Shown: positions 11,201 to 20,928 of the stretch, one piece after another
Numbering within the stretch: the first letter of the stretch is position 1
Layout: each line of letters begins with the position of its first letter
Source: Prosapia bicincta
Taxonomy: Eukaryota; Arthropoda; Insecta; Hemiptera; Cercopidae
Assembly: GCA_036971475.1 (NCBI GenBank)
Contig: JBAIZL010000005.1
Coordinates: 242,363,323 to 242,427,322 of the forward strand
Reading direction: 5' to 3'
Length of the DNA stretch: 64,000 nucleotides
The notes under the pieces: generated by a model
Told to the model about the DNA's origin: nothing
Database searches by the model: none
What the model saw: the letters and a program-made list of their open reading frames with translations, nothing else
Program-made: the position numbers and the translations under genes

Positions 11201-14200
11201 GAGGTACTGGAAAGCAGTAGCACAGGATTGAACTACCTGGCAAAGGCTCATTTAGGAGGCCAAAGGTCCACAACAAACTGTAGCTCCATGGAAGAAGAAG
11301 AAGTTGTCCACTACTATTGGCAAACGTTTTTAGTTCTGATTGAAATCACTTGGCAAAAACCATTAAATCAGTGCAAACTGAGTCTGCTGAAAAATAACAG
11401 TAAATAAAGGTTTATTGCCAGTTGATATCAATAAGAACATTTTAAAAACGTGCTAGATGTACAACAAAAATAAAAACTGCCAAATTTTTGTTTGTACTAT
11501 TTGAAATCATCTCACTGCTGTCTAAAATCTTATTAGTGTTGTTGCACTAAATAATATAACAAATATAAAATATATATACTTAAGAAAATGTAATGACTTT
11601 TCAAGTAAACTTTAAGTAAGTAAACTAATGACTTTCCAAATTTATAACTAGTAAATTTATGAAAATGTGATAGCCTTATAAAACATATTAAGGAAAAACA
11701 TCTGGTGTTAGGTTTTAGGATAAGGATAGAGATGAGATCTAAACATTACAACAATATAAAAAAATAACTGGAAGTTTTTACAATGTGAATTTGGTCAAGT
11801 AAGAAAATTGTTAAATAGATAGATTAAATGATAAATGAAGAGAGTATTAAATAGAATGATAAAGTGAGAAAAAAGGTTATGTTAGAAAGAGTTTGGGCCA
11901 ATTGAATATTATTAACATTGATTAAGACGAGGTAGCTAGGTATTGGTTAAATGTTGTTAATAAGAGGAAATGTTGTGCTGAAGGATGGTTGTGACTACAG
12001 AAATTGTTAGAAAATAGACAATAATAATACTTACACTTTTAAAAAATGTTTTAACTTGCCTATAGTACCACTTACTTTGCTTGTTGAGGACGGCCGTTTC
12101 GGGAGATGTGTCCCTTTGTCAACTCAGACAAAGGGACACATCTCCCGAAACGGCCGTCCTCAACAAGCAAAGTAAGTGCTACTATAGGCAAGTTAAAACA
12201 TTTTTTAAAAGTGTAAGTGATTACTAGTAGCTCACGCGAAGATGGAATCAACAAATGTCAATAATAATAATAATGGATCATATCCTGAAAAAAACTGGAA
12301 GGTAGAAACAGTGGGAAGGAACTTTGGAAAAAGTGGGAGGGTGTTTAAGGGTAGATAGTAAAACAACATAGGTTTATATTTGTACATTAAATGTTTATAA
12401 ATGATTTGTTTTTATTTTCCATTTTAGTTACTAATTATATTATTGCAATCTTGTTGCTGTTCATGACGAGCTGGTTGTTAATTACTTATTACACTTTTAT
12501 GCGACCAGACTTTTTATTAAATTTTGTGTGACAAGTTGTTAAATTGTTAACTTACACTTGGAGGAAACGTTTTCGTCTTATGACTTCTTCAGCCTCGTAT
12601 TTTTGCCGCTAAGGGTTTCAAACTCTGTAGTGAACTGGATATTTTGGGTATTTTGTTTATATGTGTTTGCAGTTGTTGGCATTGTCCTATGTTTCCTCGG
12701 TATAGTATTACGTGTAGATGACGTTACAATACTATACCAAGGAAACATAAGACAATGCCAACAACTCCAAACATCTATAAACAAAATACACAAAAATATC
12801 CAGTTCACTGCAGAGTTTGAAAACAACAAAACATTGAATTTCTTAGACATCACCATAACAAAAAATCAAAACAAACATGAACCGCAACATATACCGCAAG
12901 CCAACCATGACAGACACACTGATACACAATTCATTGAACCACCCAATACAACATAAATACGCAGCATTCAAACATTTACTATCAGACACAGCATTAATAA
13001 CAATACCAACACATACAATAACCCAGGAGTATACAAACTAAAATGCAACAATTGTAATAAGTCTATATTGGATAAACAGGCAGATCTTTTGCCGAAAAAT
13101 ATAAAGAACACAAAAGCGCACTGCACACTACTATTGAATTCCCCTTCTCAAATCACCTCATGGACACTAAACACTCATGCAAAAGTATGGAAAATAACAT
13201 TAGCATCCTCCACAAATGCAATAAGGCCATAAATTAAACACACTAGAACAGTATGAAATGTATAGACATACACATATATAGCAAAACACATAAAAATTAC
13301 ATCCTAAATGAACAAACAAGGCACAGATCACACATACTCTTCAATTACATCACTTCTAACTTTAAAAAAAAATGGTACCGAGGAAGCAGAACAGCAGCAT
13401 TCCTAGCGGCAAAATACGAGGCTGAAGAAGTAGTAAGACCAAAACGTTTCCTCCAAGTATAAATTAACAATTTAACAACTTTTACTTAACAAAAAGTCTG
13501 GTCGCAAGTAATAGCAAAAGTCTAATAAGTATATTATTGCACTTTTACATTTAAAAAAAATTTTACTTGTCTCAAATTATCTTAAGATTTTTATTGGATG
13601 AGGATGGCCATTTCAGGAGATGTGTTCAATTTTTAAATCTCATTGTAATTGCCTTTGTTCAATTGTAATTGATGTCAATGGAAGGAAAGAAAGACTAGTG
13701 GTTGAGAAATATTTATGAGATTTTAATAAAGTCAACTAAGTTTTAAGGATTATAGTGTAATTGAGTGATGAATGAAATTTAAGTGGTTGTATTTTTATTT
13801 GCACGACTTATTACAATTGATCGATAGAAAATTTACAAATACATAAACTTACTAATGTTTTGTAACCACATATACTAAATAACTTATTATACTAACATTC
13901 TCAAACACTAAATCCTTGACATAATTTTAAATCTGACACTAAAAGTCTGTTACATGATAATTTGTGTTTCTTAATGTTTGTCATTCATGTAATTGTTAAG
14001 AAAAACAGTAGTTTTTCACAGACTTCTGGTTGTTGTTAAAATTTAATAAAAATATATTATAAACATGAGCAAAAACAAATAATAGTAGAATTACCAATTG
14101 TTTTTTGAGTTAAAACATATCTACTAACTGGTAAATATCAATATAAGAAAAGAAAAAAAATACTACTTACATATTCATATAATTTTGAACATGGATATAA

Positions 14201-14317
14201 TATGTGTTGATACTCCAAATCATATGATTTTTTGTTCTCTATATCAAAGTCAATGTATTCCGCTTTAATTATAACTATAATCAATAGCACACTCAAACAA
14301 GCTAGAAGCTGAAACAT
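8020..14317 (-). CDS. Secreted knottin-like (ICK-type) cysteine-rich protein, two exons
   Basis: Exon 1 is 14317-14171 (49 codons) and exon 2 is 8271-8020 (83 codons plus TGA), joined by a 5.9-kb phase-0 GT-AG intron (donor GTAAGT, acceptor TTTGTAG after a T-rich tract). Total 132 residues. Seen: signal peptide (residues 1 to about 19, Leu/Ile/Val-rich, likely cut after Lys-Ala), an acidic propeptide-like stretch, then six cysteines spaced C-X6-C-X4-C-C-X4-C-X18-C, and a 52-residue acidic, lysine-rich tail with a possible N-glycosylation site (NAS). The intron falls exactly before the second Cys. The C...C...CC...C...C order is that of inhibitor-cystine-knot peptides, a group that includes arthropod venom toxins, antimicrobials and non-toxic neuropeptide-like proteins; which applies cannot be told here. 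The long tail after the last Cys is unusual for a venom knottin. A related first exon lies at 2879-2757. Confidence 0.75.
8550..8810. mobile_element. PLE family A fold-back remnant (in knottin intron)
   Basis: Arms contain TTGCCTATAGTAGCACTTAC and CGGCCGTTTC with GAGATGTGTCC at left, and a shorter complement at right (GACACATCTCCTCAACAATAT), with about 40 bp between. Outer flanks show the family A tail (cacgtgagctactagtttt). Confidence 0.65.
9026..9526 (-). pseudogene. PLE GIY-YIG endonuclease fragment (family A)
   Basis: 166-codon open frame from the left copy. It starts in the Asn/Thr-rich linker after the missing RT, reaches AGVYKLTCSSCPSYYIGQTG (the GVY and YIG elements of GIY-YIG nucleases with a CxxC knuckle) near residues 80-97, then departs from the family sequence right after GRSFYT because of an indel, so the rest of the nuclease is out of frame. 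PLE GIY-YIG domains nick target DNA during retrotransposition; this copy is inactive. Confidence 0.7.
9830..10340 (+). pseudogene. PLE GIY-YIG fragment, opposite copy (family A)
   Basis: Plus-strand counterpart of the 9026-9526 frame: recognisable linker, then AGVYKLTCSSCP, a broken YIG (FYIGQTGRSF reading), and the C-terminal EQYEIYRHF region, interrupted by several stops and frameshifts. Confidence 0.65.
10695..10880 (-). mobile_element. PLE-like 3' end (family J) with hammerhead-like core
   Basis: On the minus strand CTGATGA at 10738-10732 is followed by a TGAT/ATCA hairpin, then GAAA and the self-complementary ATGTACAT (10712-10705). Upstream on that strand lies GGGCGGAGCTTACC, a non-coding lead typical of the ends seen here. 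No coding found, so the element class is inferred from the end only. Confidence 0.4.
11079..11304 (+). pseudogene. Non-LTR retrotransposon (LINE) ORF2 C-terminal remnant
   Basis: Plus-strand frame with KGGPRFRRMNCITQDVRTL, then YWKAVAQD, a stop, TTWQRLI, a stop, and EAKGP, ending in a (GAA)n tract. This matches the well-known C-terminal pattern of many animal LINE ORF2 proteins (GRPRxRWxDxxxxDL..., WRxxAxDRxxWRxxxxEAKAH). Two in-frame stops make it a dead 5'-truncated copy. Confidence 0.65.
11320..11490. mobile_element. PLE family D fold-back remnant
   Basis: Compact inverted pair around CACTTGGCAAAAACCATTAA and TTTATTGCCAGTTGATATCA, ending in the family D tail (tagatgtacaacaaaaataaaaactgc). 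Confidence 0.55.
11491..12030. other. Knottin-gene intron stretch without recognised feature
   Basis: AT-rich; no matching repeat or reading frame noticed. Confidence 0.4.
12031..12216. repeat. Near-perfect palindrome from PLE family A ends
   Basis: Arms 12031-12119 and 12128-12216 (89 bp each) complement each other with one mismatch that I can see, around an 8-nt loop. Each arm contains TTGCCTATAGTA, CAAGCAAAGTAAGT (complement) and the GAAACGGCCGTC end of family A PLEs. The right flank to about 12270 continues with the family A tail (GCTCACGCGAAGATGGAATC). Confidence 0.9.
12561..12596 (-). ncRNA. Hammerhead-ribozyme-like motif, PLE family B
   Basis: Minus strand, in order: GAGG (stem I 5'), CTGAAGA (fits CUGANGA), an extra A, stem II GTC-ATAA-GAC, GAAA, self-complementary ACGT as a tiny stem III, and CCTC (stem I 3') pairing with GAGG. 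The extra A between the core and stem II departs from the strict consensus, so activity is uncertain. Hammerhead motifs are known from PLEs. Confidence 0.6.
12703..13460 (+). pseudogene. PLE RT C-terminus plus GIY-YIG (family B), broken
   Basis: Frame pieces: VDDVTILYQGN then an RT thumb-like stretch (FENNKTLNFLDITITKNQ), a large internal deletion, NNPGVYKLKCNNCNK, then a frameshift so that the YIG part is lost, and a degraded C-terminus (LNEQTRHRSHILF) that is open at 13253-13462. Compared with the open copy at 32919-33617 the fold is disrupted in several places. Confidence 0.7.
13560..13800 (-). mobile_element. Old PLE family A-like end
   Basis: Diverged versions of family A end motifs (GAGGATGGCCATTTCAGGAGA, then 'atgtgt') followed by decayed antisense coding (tagtgtaattgagtgatgaatg). 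Too eroded for more. Confidence 0.35.
14171..14317 (-). CDS. Knottin-like gene, exon 1
   Basis: ATG at 14317, chosen because it opens directly into the hydrophobic signal peptide; 49 codons ending at GTAAGT. Contains the first framework Cys at residue 43, followed by six residues up to the donor. Confidence 0.75.
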
Positions 14318-14814
14318 TGTAATAGACTGATTGAAATATATTCACTGTTACATAATATCTAGAAATCATCATTAACATATCATTTGGCATTTAATATTAA
14401 CATCTTGTTATAACAACATTGAAACAATATTGTTTTGTTTAGATCTAAAGTTGTAAATTTTAGGCCTTATAGTTTTCACTAAAATATGAGATTGTTTGGG
14501 AAAATGTTTGATATTGTCAAATAAACTTTGTTTCTATTTTATTTATACAATTTGTAATACTGTATTTTAAGTAATCTTTACTTATTAAGTTGTAAGTATT
14601 AATACAATGAGTTCATAATTTTTGCTGGACTGTACAATAACACTATTACAAAAATGTTATAAGATTACATTAAAACAGCCTAACAAATACTCTATTGTAT
14701 ACTTTAATTGGTAAACAAAATAAATATAATAAATTTACTGAGAAAATTGCTTCCTACTGTATTTAACATTATCACACTATTTTGAAAAGATTACAAAACA
14801 CGGTAAATAAATTA
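14318..14814. other. Upstream region of knottin-like gene
   Basis: AT-rich; expected to hold the promoter, but no clear core element or conserved repeat could be picked out. Confidence 0.4.
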
Positions 14815-15375
14815 ATCACTTTTACATTAGTTTATGACTATCTAAACTTTAAATTTTGTAAATTTGTAAAAACTTACTGAGACAGAACATTTTCGATCGC
14901 TGGCGGTCTTCATCAGTGTCTTCTCTTGTATTTGTGTTCTGTTTCTTTTATATGATTGTAGAACGCTCAGTTGGTGTTCTGTTTGTGTTCCTTGACTCTT
15001 TGTTTGAAGCTGCGACCTGTTTCTCCAATGTAGAAATTGTTGTAGTTCAATTTGTATATGCCTAGTGCTAATAGTTTATCTTTGTTGTTGGTGTCGTGTT
15101 GTATTATGTATTGTAAATTGTTATTAGTTTTGTATGCTATTTTGTATCCTGTTTTTTGAAATTTGTGGACTATTTTATTTGATGTTTTGTTTATCTATAG
15201 TATTTTCCCTCCCTGTAGAAAAGACACTGAGGAAGATCGCTACGGAGTCATCAAAAACGTTCTATCTTAGTAAGTTTTTATAAATTTAGAAAATTTAAAG
15301 TTTGGATAGTCAAAAACTAACGTAAAAGTGATTAATTAAGTTTCACCAAATGTAATGGAGTACAAAATTAAAGAG
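14815..15375. mobile_element. PLE family C fold-back element
   Basis: Inverted family C termini (left: ttagtttatgactatctaaac; right: gtttggatagtc-aaaaactaacg, then gtttcaccaaatgtaatgg). The left arm encodes, on the minus strand, LGIYKLN, YNNFYIGETGRSFKQRVKEH of a GIY-YIG nuclease (about 15075-14965), preceded by the linker; the RT is absent. The right arm is a short end piece. Confidence 0.75.
14880..14921 (-). ncRNA. Hammerhead-ribozyme-like motif, PLE family C
   Basis: Minus strand: AGACA (stem I 5'), CTGATGA (exact core), a hairpin-forming stretch GACCGC / GCGATC with one mismatch, GAAA, ATGTTC and TGTCT (stem I 3', perfect complement of AGACA). Other copies (61657-61702, 49482-49526) show the same order. 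Confidence 0.65.
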
Positions 15376-16884
15376 GTAAATAAATGATTACATCATGGTG
15401 ATACCCTAATTATCCATTTTTGACAAAAGCAAGTGGTAGATTAGCTAACTATGCATCACTTTTAAACTCTTCAAATACAGTATCTTAAGCAATCATTTTC
15501 ATTGATAGAGGTAAACGAATTTATGAAAATACATGTGCACTGTAATTCAATTCAATGAAGGGGTGTTTCTTAGATGGCTGATAAAGTGTAGCCTTGTATA
15601 AAAAGATAAAGAAATGGACTGTAAGTGAATTTAAAAATGACTTGCACATCCTCTTCATGCAAACACTAATTTTCTATTGGTCTATTTAAAAAGACTAATT
15701 GTTAATAAAAAATGGGAGTTACTAATCAATAATACCCCATATTCAACCTTCAGAAATGAGTTTAGTATGAAATGATGGACAAATATGGGACATATACTTT
15801 CATATCATCTAATGTAAAAGTCTGACAGCTTATGGATTGATAGGTTATTATGCCCTTGAAAAATTAGCAACACTTCAAGTTTATAAATAAACTAGCTGAA
15901 GAGAATGGAGATCTAAAAAAATATAGGAAGTCTCTCATGATTAAAGATTCAATTTTGTACCATATCTAAAGCTTGAGGTGTAGTGAAAAAAATTATGATA
16001 AGGCAATGAAATAAATTTTTAGGGAAAGTCTGAAACTCATGATGATTTAAAAAACAGAGACCACTATGGCAGAAATGAATGATTGTAATGACTGTAATGA
16101 ATTGTGATCAAAAGGAATTTAAAAATTATGATGAAAACATAAGGGAGGGGATAAAGATTATTGTCGGATTAACCGCGTTTCCCCATATTTATGTATAGTG
16201 GAGTGAATCCTCAATCAACATGGATAATCATGGTTGTACTATACTGTGTAAGTAATTTATTTTAAATGTAACTATAATGGGTTTTAGCTAACCAATTTCC
16301 ATTGCCATTTGTGATTCAAAATAATTGAATTTTTTATAGTAAAGTTTGTAAATTCTTGTACTTGCCTGATACAAGATGTAAGATAATATGTAATGTAAGG
16401 AAATGTCAATATGAGTACCTATGTCATGTACTAAAATTATACCTATTACCTGGTATTTGATATGATACTATAAAGAGTTCTTTAGACTATTGTAGACTAC
16501 CTTATAGTAGGGATAAAAATCAGTCTGATGAGTTGATGAGTAATGGCTAGATTTCGTCAGAGCAGTCAAATATAGTTGGGGTCCTGGGTGATTCAAGTAG
16601 AATCTTCCCCACCATAAAATATAAAACCAGTAAAAAAAATAATATATAAAAATAAATTAAAAAGACAATGCTTATATTATGCCTATTAACAAGTTTCCGA
16701 ACTTATAATTGAAGTAAATTTATGAAAAAACTACTGACGTAAAATGTTTACAATCAAACTAAGCATTCTTGTTAGTATCTCATGGAGATCAACTACATTG
16801 AGGAAAATCAACAAAATGTTGACTCAGCTAAGATTTTCATTAATTTTGTTAAATTATAAGTTTGAAAAACCATTATTTACCTTA
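15376..16884. other. Intergenic, no recognised feature
   Basis: AT-rich, with scattered purine-rich frames that could be eroded coding (for example 15600-16140), but no motif is identifiable. Confidence 0.4.
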
Positions 16885-18438
16885 AGACAATGAAATGTTA
16901 AAGTGTACGATTTTTAGATTGGTGTCTATGTTGGTCTGTGAGTGTAGTGTTTTGTTCACTACACAGTTTTTTTGAAAACACCTACACAGTTTAGAAACAC
17001 ACCAGGATAAATACGACAGGGCAGGTATATACACGATTACATGCAACAACTGTCCCAGATTTTGCATAGGGTCATGGGCGCCCATGTATATTTTTATAGG
17101 GGGGGGGGCCAACTCTGATACCTGGGGGGATGGGATTCCCTCCATGAAAAGGAGGGTCTGGGGAAATTTTGAAAAATTATGGTTAAAATGGTGAGCTTTA
17201 AGGCACTTTAGAAAATTCAAAACTTCTAATTTTTACAGGCTTTTTTGTATCGATTAATTTATTTTTCTATAGAATGAGTGAATCTTTATTCCTTAAAATA
17301 CTAAAAAATATAATTAAAAGCTATTTTTTTCTTGCGTCATTTCATTTATTATAGGATAGGATAGTAACCGACAAATTATTTTGAGGTTGGAAATTTTTTA
17401 AATATAGGCTATTATTTCAGTTTTATAAGTGGCGTTTTTTTTTTTTTAAATTTTAACCGAGGCATGACAGTCGAGTATCTGATTTTATTGAAATATCTCA
17501 TTAGGTTCAGGGTGTTTGCGTGTTTCAGGAGGAACTTCTCATATAACGCTAAAAATGAGAAAAAATGCTTCATTAGCTAGTTACGCCTAGCGAAAGATTT
17601 CACCACCAATTCAGTTGCCCATGTGAAATAAATCAATAAATGTATAGGCCCTACTTAAGTAAGCAGATTCAAATTTTATCCTCCTTAGGCTTTTTCTACT
17701 AATTTAAGCAATTAGGGGTAGTTTTCAACCTTGAAAATGAATTTTTAGAGGGTCGAAATATTTAACAATTACAATTAGAGCATCAGACAATCATTATTTT
17801 TAATTCATCTGAACCAAATTTCACTCTTTTTACGCTTTTTTATAGATTTTGACAATAAGGGGTAGTTTTCACGCTTAAAAAATAAAAAGCGCCCGTCGGC
17901 ACTATATAGATTTTGAAGTAGAGGGTAAGTTGACCTTAATCCCAAATTTGTATGCAAATCGGTCTTTTCCGAAAAATTTGCGAAGTTTTTTCCTATTTTA
18001 AGCTTTGTTTCCTGGACTAATAATTAAGATAAATCAAATTAAAACGTCAATTTCTACAATTCAATTAAAGGTAATGTAACACAGGCTATAACATACAATA
18101 AACTGTTAACATTAAGTTAACCAATACAGTACTACAATGTCGAACGCAGATGACATGCAACAGAGAAGAAATGCAGCGTCAGTCGGAAGGGCCTAGGTTA
18201 TCCTTCCTGTCACGTTTTCCTTATCATTGGGATAGCTGACTCGCTGTGATAGCGTCTAGGATATTAGTCGTGTCGTCGTGTCCTGTTTAGCTGTTTTCCT
18301 TTAATTGACGCAACCATTAACTGGTCCACATTGGCATAATCACATAACATGGATATTCGATAGTTACTGACTTTAAAACCTACTTCGTTCAGTCAAGGTG
18401 TTAATATAGCAGAATCGCATAAATATACTATTTATATT

Positions 18439-19237
18439 TGTTCGAGTCAGCGCTCGAAGTTTGAACTTGCTTTGATCTACCTAACAGCTGTGCCGTGACG
18501 TATTGGTCACGTGATCTCTGACCTGCTAATCGATATTGGAAACAAGTATTGATTTTCTGGATGAACGCTACGCATCCCCCTCCCCTCATTATTTTACGTA
18601 CTGATTTTCCGTGTCGACACACAAAGAAAGAAGCGTTTTGTCCCTCGACCAGTGCAGTCCTTGTTAAACCGCGCCGCCTATTCCGCATGGGTTTTGTTTC
18701 AGACAATTTAAAGTACCGTTTTCGTTCATTAATATACGCATAAAGTTCGGACCTCGTTGATGAACATTTTAAACTATATATTTTTCGCCGTTTATTCAAA
18801 GTGTCGCTCAATTTCGCCGGTTGCGCAATCTTAGTGCGTGGACTCGCGGCAAGAATCTAAGTGCTTTGTAATTTTAATCTTTACTTTACTCATGACTTCA
18901 ATTGAGTTTTTAGTTGCGTGAACGCCTTCAAGACTTCTATGCGGCCTGAGACGACCACAGTACTGTGGAGACTTCAACCTCGATTCAAACGTTGCTTCAC
19001 TTCTTACCTAGGGTAAGTGCGTAGTTAAGGAATATGAACAATTTATAATTTATTTGTATTAAATTCAGTGTTGTCGCGTTTTTATTGTTAAATGACTCGA
19101 TTTTGCTCAGAACAGTGCTTAAACTTGCTATGTTAAATATTAACGCAAATTACGCAATCCAGAGTAACCTTGTTAACAATAGGGTTTATCGCACCTCGTG
19201 GTTTTAGTTCTAACCTTTTTAATCTGCGGATTAAACA
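18439..19237 (+). repeat. BEL/Pao 5' LTR
   Basis: 799 bp, TG...CA. Contains CTATATATTTTT near 18770, a possible TATA box, and CTAGG-GTAAGT near 19010, a strong splice-donor match that could start a spliced leader. Antisense and sense short frames inside are identical in the other LTR and are not genes. Confidence 0.93.
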
Positions 19238-19488
19238 TTTGGTTCCCACTGGGCCGGATTATTTGAATTATTTCAGCGACCTATGGTTCTTTTAAATTTC
19301 ACGATAATTGTATTAGTGACCACGTGGTTCCTTTGTGACCAAATTAAACATTTGTTGAATTATTTCAGCTATAAATGGTTTTAAATGTTTCACGATAATT
19401 TATATACAGTCCACTTAAAATACTTAAAATATTTATAAATTTAAAATTTTTTGAAATTTTATATTTGAAATTTTTCGAACATTTCAAA
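19238..19488 (+). other. BEL leader with an internal duplication
   Basis: TTGAATTATTTCAGC occurs at 19263 and 19355, each followed by a related stretch ending in TTTCACGATAATT. Both copies contain a splice-acceptor-like TTATTTCAG. Confidence 0.6.
19240..19255 (+). promoter_or_regulatory. Putative tRNA primer-binding site
   Basis: TGGTTCCCACTGGGCC lies two bases after the LTR; it begins TGG, complementary to the CCA end of a tRNA. Which tRNA is not determined. Confidence 0.6.
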
Positions 19489-20928
19489 ATGGAAATTAGC
19501 ACTGACTACTATTTGGCAAAATTAAAGAACATTATTACTGACTTAGAGCAAGTGAAAAGTGTGTTAAATGAAAATGAGATTCCGGAAGGAATTGTTCTGG
19601 AACTTAGGCGAATTCAGGCTAATTTTTTTGAAACGTTTGATTACATGGAAAAGACCTTTGAAAGACAAGTTGCCGAGTTCGCGGAAAAAGCGTTCGAAAT
19701 GAACGCTAAATTTCAAGAGATGTACTTACCGTTGTTAGTGAAATACCCCAATATCATTAAAACGGAGGTAAGACCAACCTCACCAGGCAATCTTGCTACC
19801 AATTGCATAAGCCTACCTAACCTACAAATACCAGTTTTCTCAGGTAATAGCCACGAATGGACTGACTTCATCACAATGTTTGACTCCATGATTCATGGTA
19901 ATAATAATATCAATGCGGTGCAAAAATTTCAGTACCTGAAATCCACTCTGAAAGGTGATGCATTAGCAGTTATTACCGGACTGACTATCTCTGAAAGCAA
20001 TTACGAAATTGCTTACCAGGCGCTGCGCAACCGCTATGCAAACCCTCGTAGGTTGGCTGACCATTATTTTCAATTGATCAAAGAATTTAAGTCTATTAAG
20101 ACCGCATCTCAATCTGAACTTAGCCGGTTTTTGACTGCGCACTCCAACGCCGTGTGCGCCTTAAAGGCTATTCAGTTAGCTGACTTAGCAGATTTCCTCC
20201 TATTTCAAATGTCTGTCAACAATTTGGACTCACAGACTCGTCTCAACTTCGAAACAAGACTAGGGACTAATACGATGCCCACATACAAAATGTTAAATGA
20301 CTTTGTTACGGAACAGGCCAGGGCTCTAGAGTTGTTGAATCAACCGCCTGCCGCAGATTCTACTAACGCGGGAGCTGCTCAACAACCCCGCATACTGGTG
20401 TCGTCAGTGAATGAGCCTGATTCGCAAGGGGCCCGTGATTTAAATTTTGACCGAATGGAACCTAACCTCAACACGGAACATAGCCCAATTGTCCAGCCTT
20501 CGGTTTCGCCCGACAATTCTATTACACCTAAGGCTACGAACTATGTATACGAGCCTAGACGTGCTGCGTCAGGCCCTACACGGCTATTCAACGGGCCGCG
20601 CCCCGTAAATATACCTCCTGTTATGAACACTCCTAGGATGTCAGTATTCCGGCATCGATTACCACCGCTTCACATGAATCAATCCCATGTTTCTACGACA
20701 CACGCAGGCATGTGTTATTATTGCGGAGAAGGACATCGCATCATTAACTGTCAATCCTTTCTCGAACTGACTTCTGTGGAACGCCAGGATGCCATCAGGA
20801 AATTACAACGGTGCTTCAATTGTCTTGGCTCCCATTTCCAAGCTAAATGTAAGTCCAGCCAACGCTGCAAGCAGTGCAACGAGGCACACCATAGTTTGTT
20901 ACATAACAACCCGCCGTCACAACAATGA
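19489..20928 (+). CDS. gag: BEL/Pao Gag
   Basis: 479 codons from ATG 19489; an upstream in-frame TTG is not needed. The N-terminal part is charged and helical; the middle (IPVFSGNSHEWTDFITMF through about residue 270) is the conserved Pao-type capsid region; a Pro/Ser/Asn-rich linker follows; the C-terminus has three zinc knuckles of the form C-X2-C-X3-H-X4-C/H (CYYCGEGH, CFNCLGSH, CKQCNEAH). Gag packages the element RNA into virus-like particles in the cytoplasm. It ends in TGA at 20926-20928, in the same frame as pol, with CAA before and CTAG after the stop. Confidence 0.9.
   Translation: MEISTDYYLAKLKNIITDLEQVKSVLNENEIPEGIVLELRRIQANFFETFDYMEKTFERQVAEFAEKAFEMNAKFQEMYLPLLVKYPNIIKTEVRPTSPGNLATNCISLPNLQIPVFSGNSHEWTDFITMFDSMIHGNNNINAVQKFQYLKSTLKGDALAVITGLTISESNYEIAYQALRNRYANPRRLADHYFQLIKEFKSIKTASQSELSRFLTAHSNAVCALKAIQLADLADFLLFQMSVNNLDSQTRLNFETRLGTNTMPTYKMLNDFVTEQARALELLNQPPAADSTNAGAAQQPRILVSSVNEPDSQGARDLNFDRMEPNLNTEHSPIVQPSVSPDNSITPKATNYVYEPRRAASGPTRLFNGPRPVNIPPVMNTPRMSVFRHRLPPLHMNQSHVSTTHAGMCYYCGEGHRIINCQSFLELTSVERQDAIRKLQRCFNCLGSHFQAKCKSSQRCKQCNEAHHSLLHNNPPSQQ

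Larger units (their letters stand above)
12455..13545. mobile_element. PLE family B fold-back element (in knottin intron)
   Basis: Termini GCGACCAGACTTTTT (left) and AAAAAGTCTGGTCGC (right) are inverted. The left arm (to about 12700) is antisense; from about 12700 the plus strand encodes an RT C-terminal part (VDDVTILYQGN, the YVDD region with Tyr lost), then a GIY-YIG region. Many indels. Confidence 0.75.

Noticed and set aside
18428..18811. Minus-strand frame in the 5' LTR, repeated at 25027-25443
   Set aside because: Identical because both are LTR sequence; no domain, and the opposite strand is open too. Shadow of the LTR.
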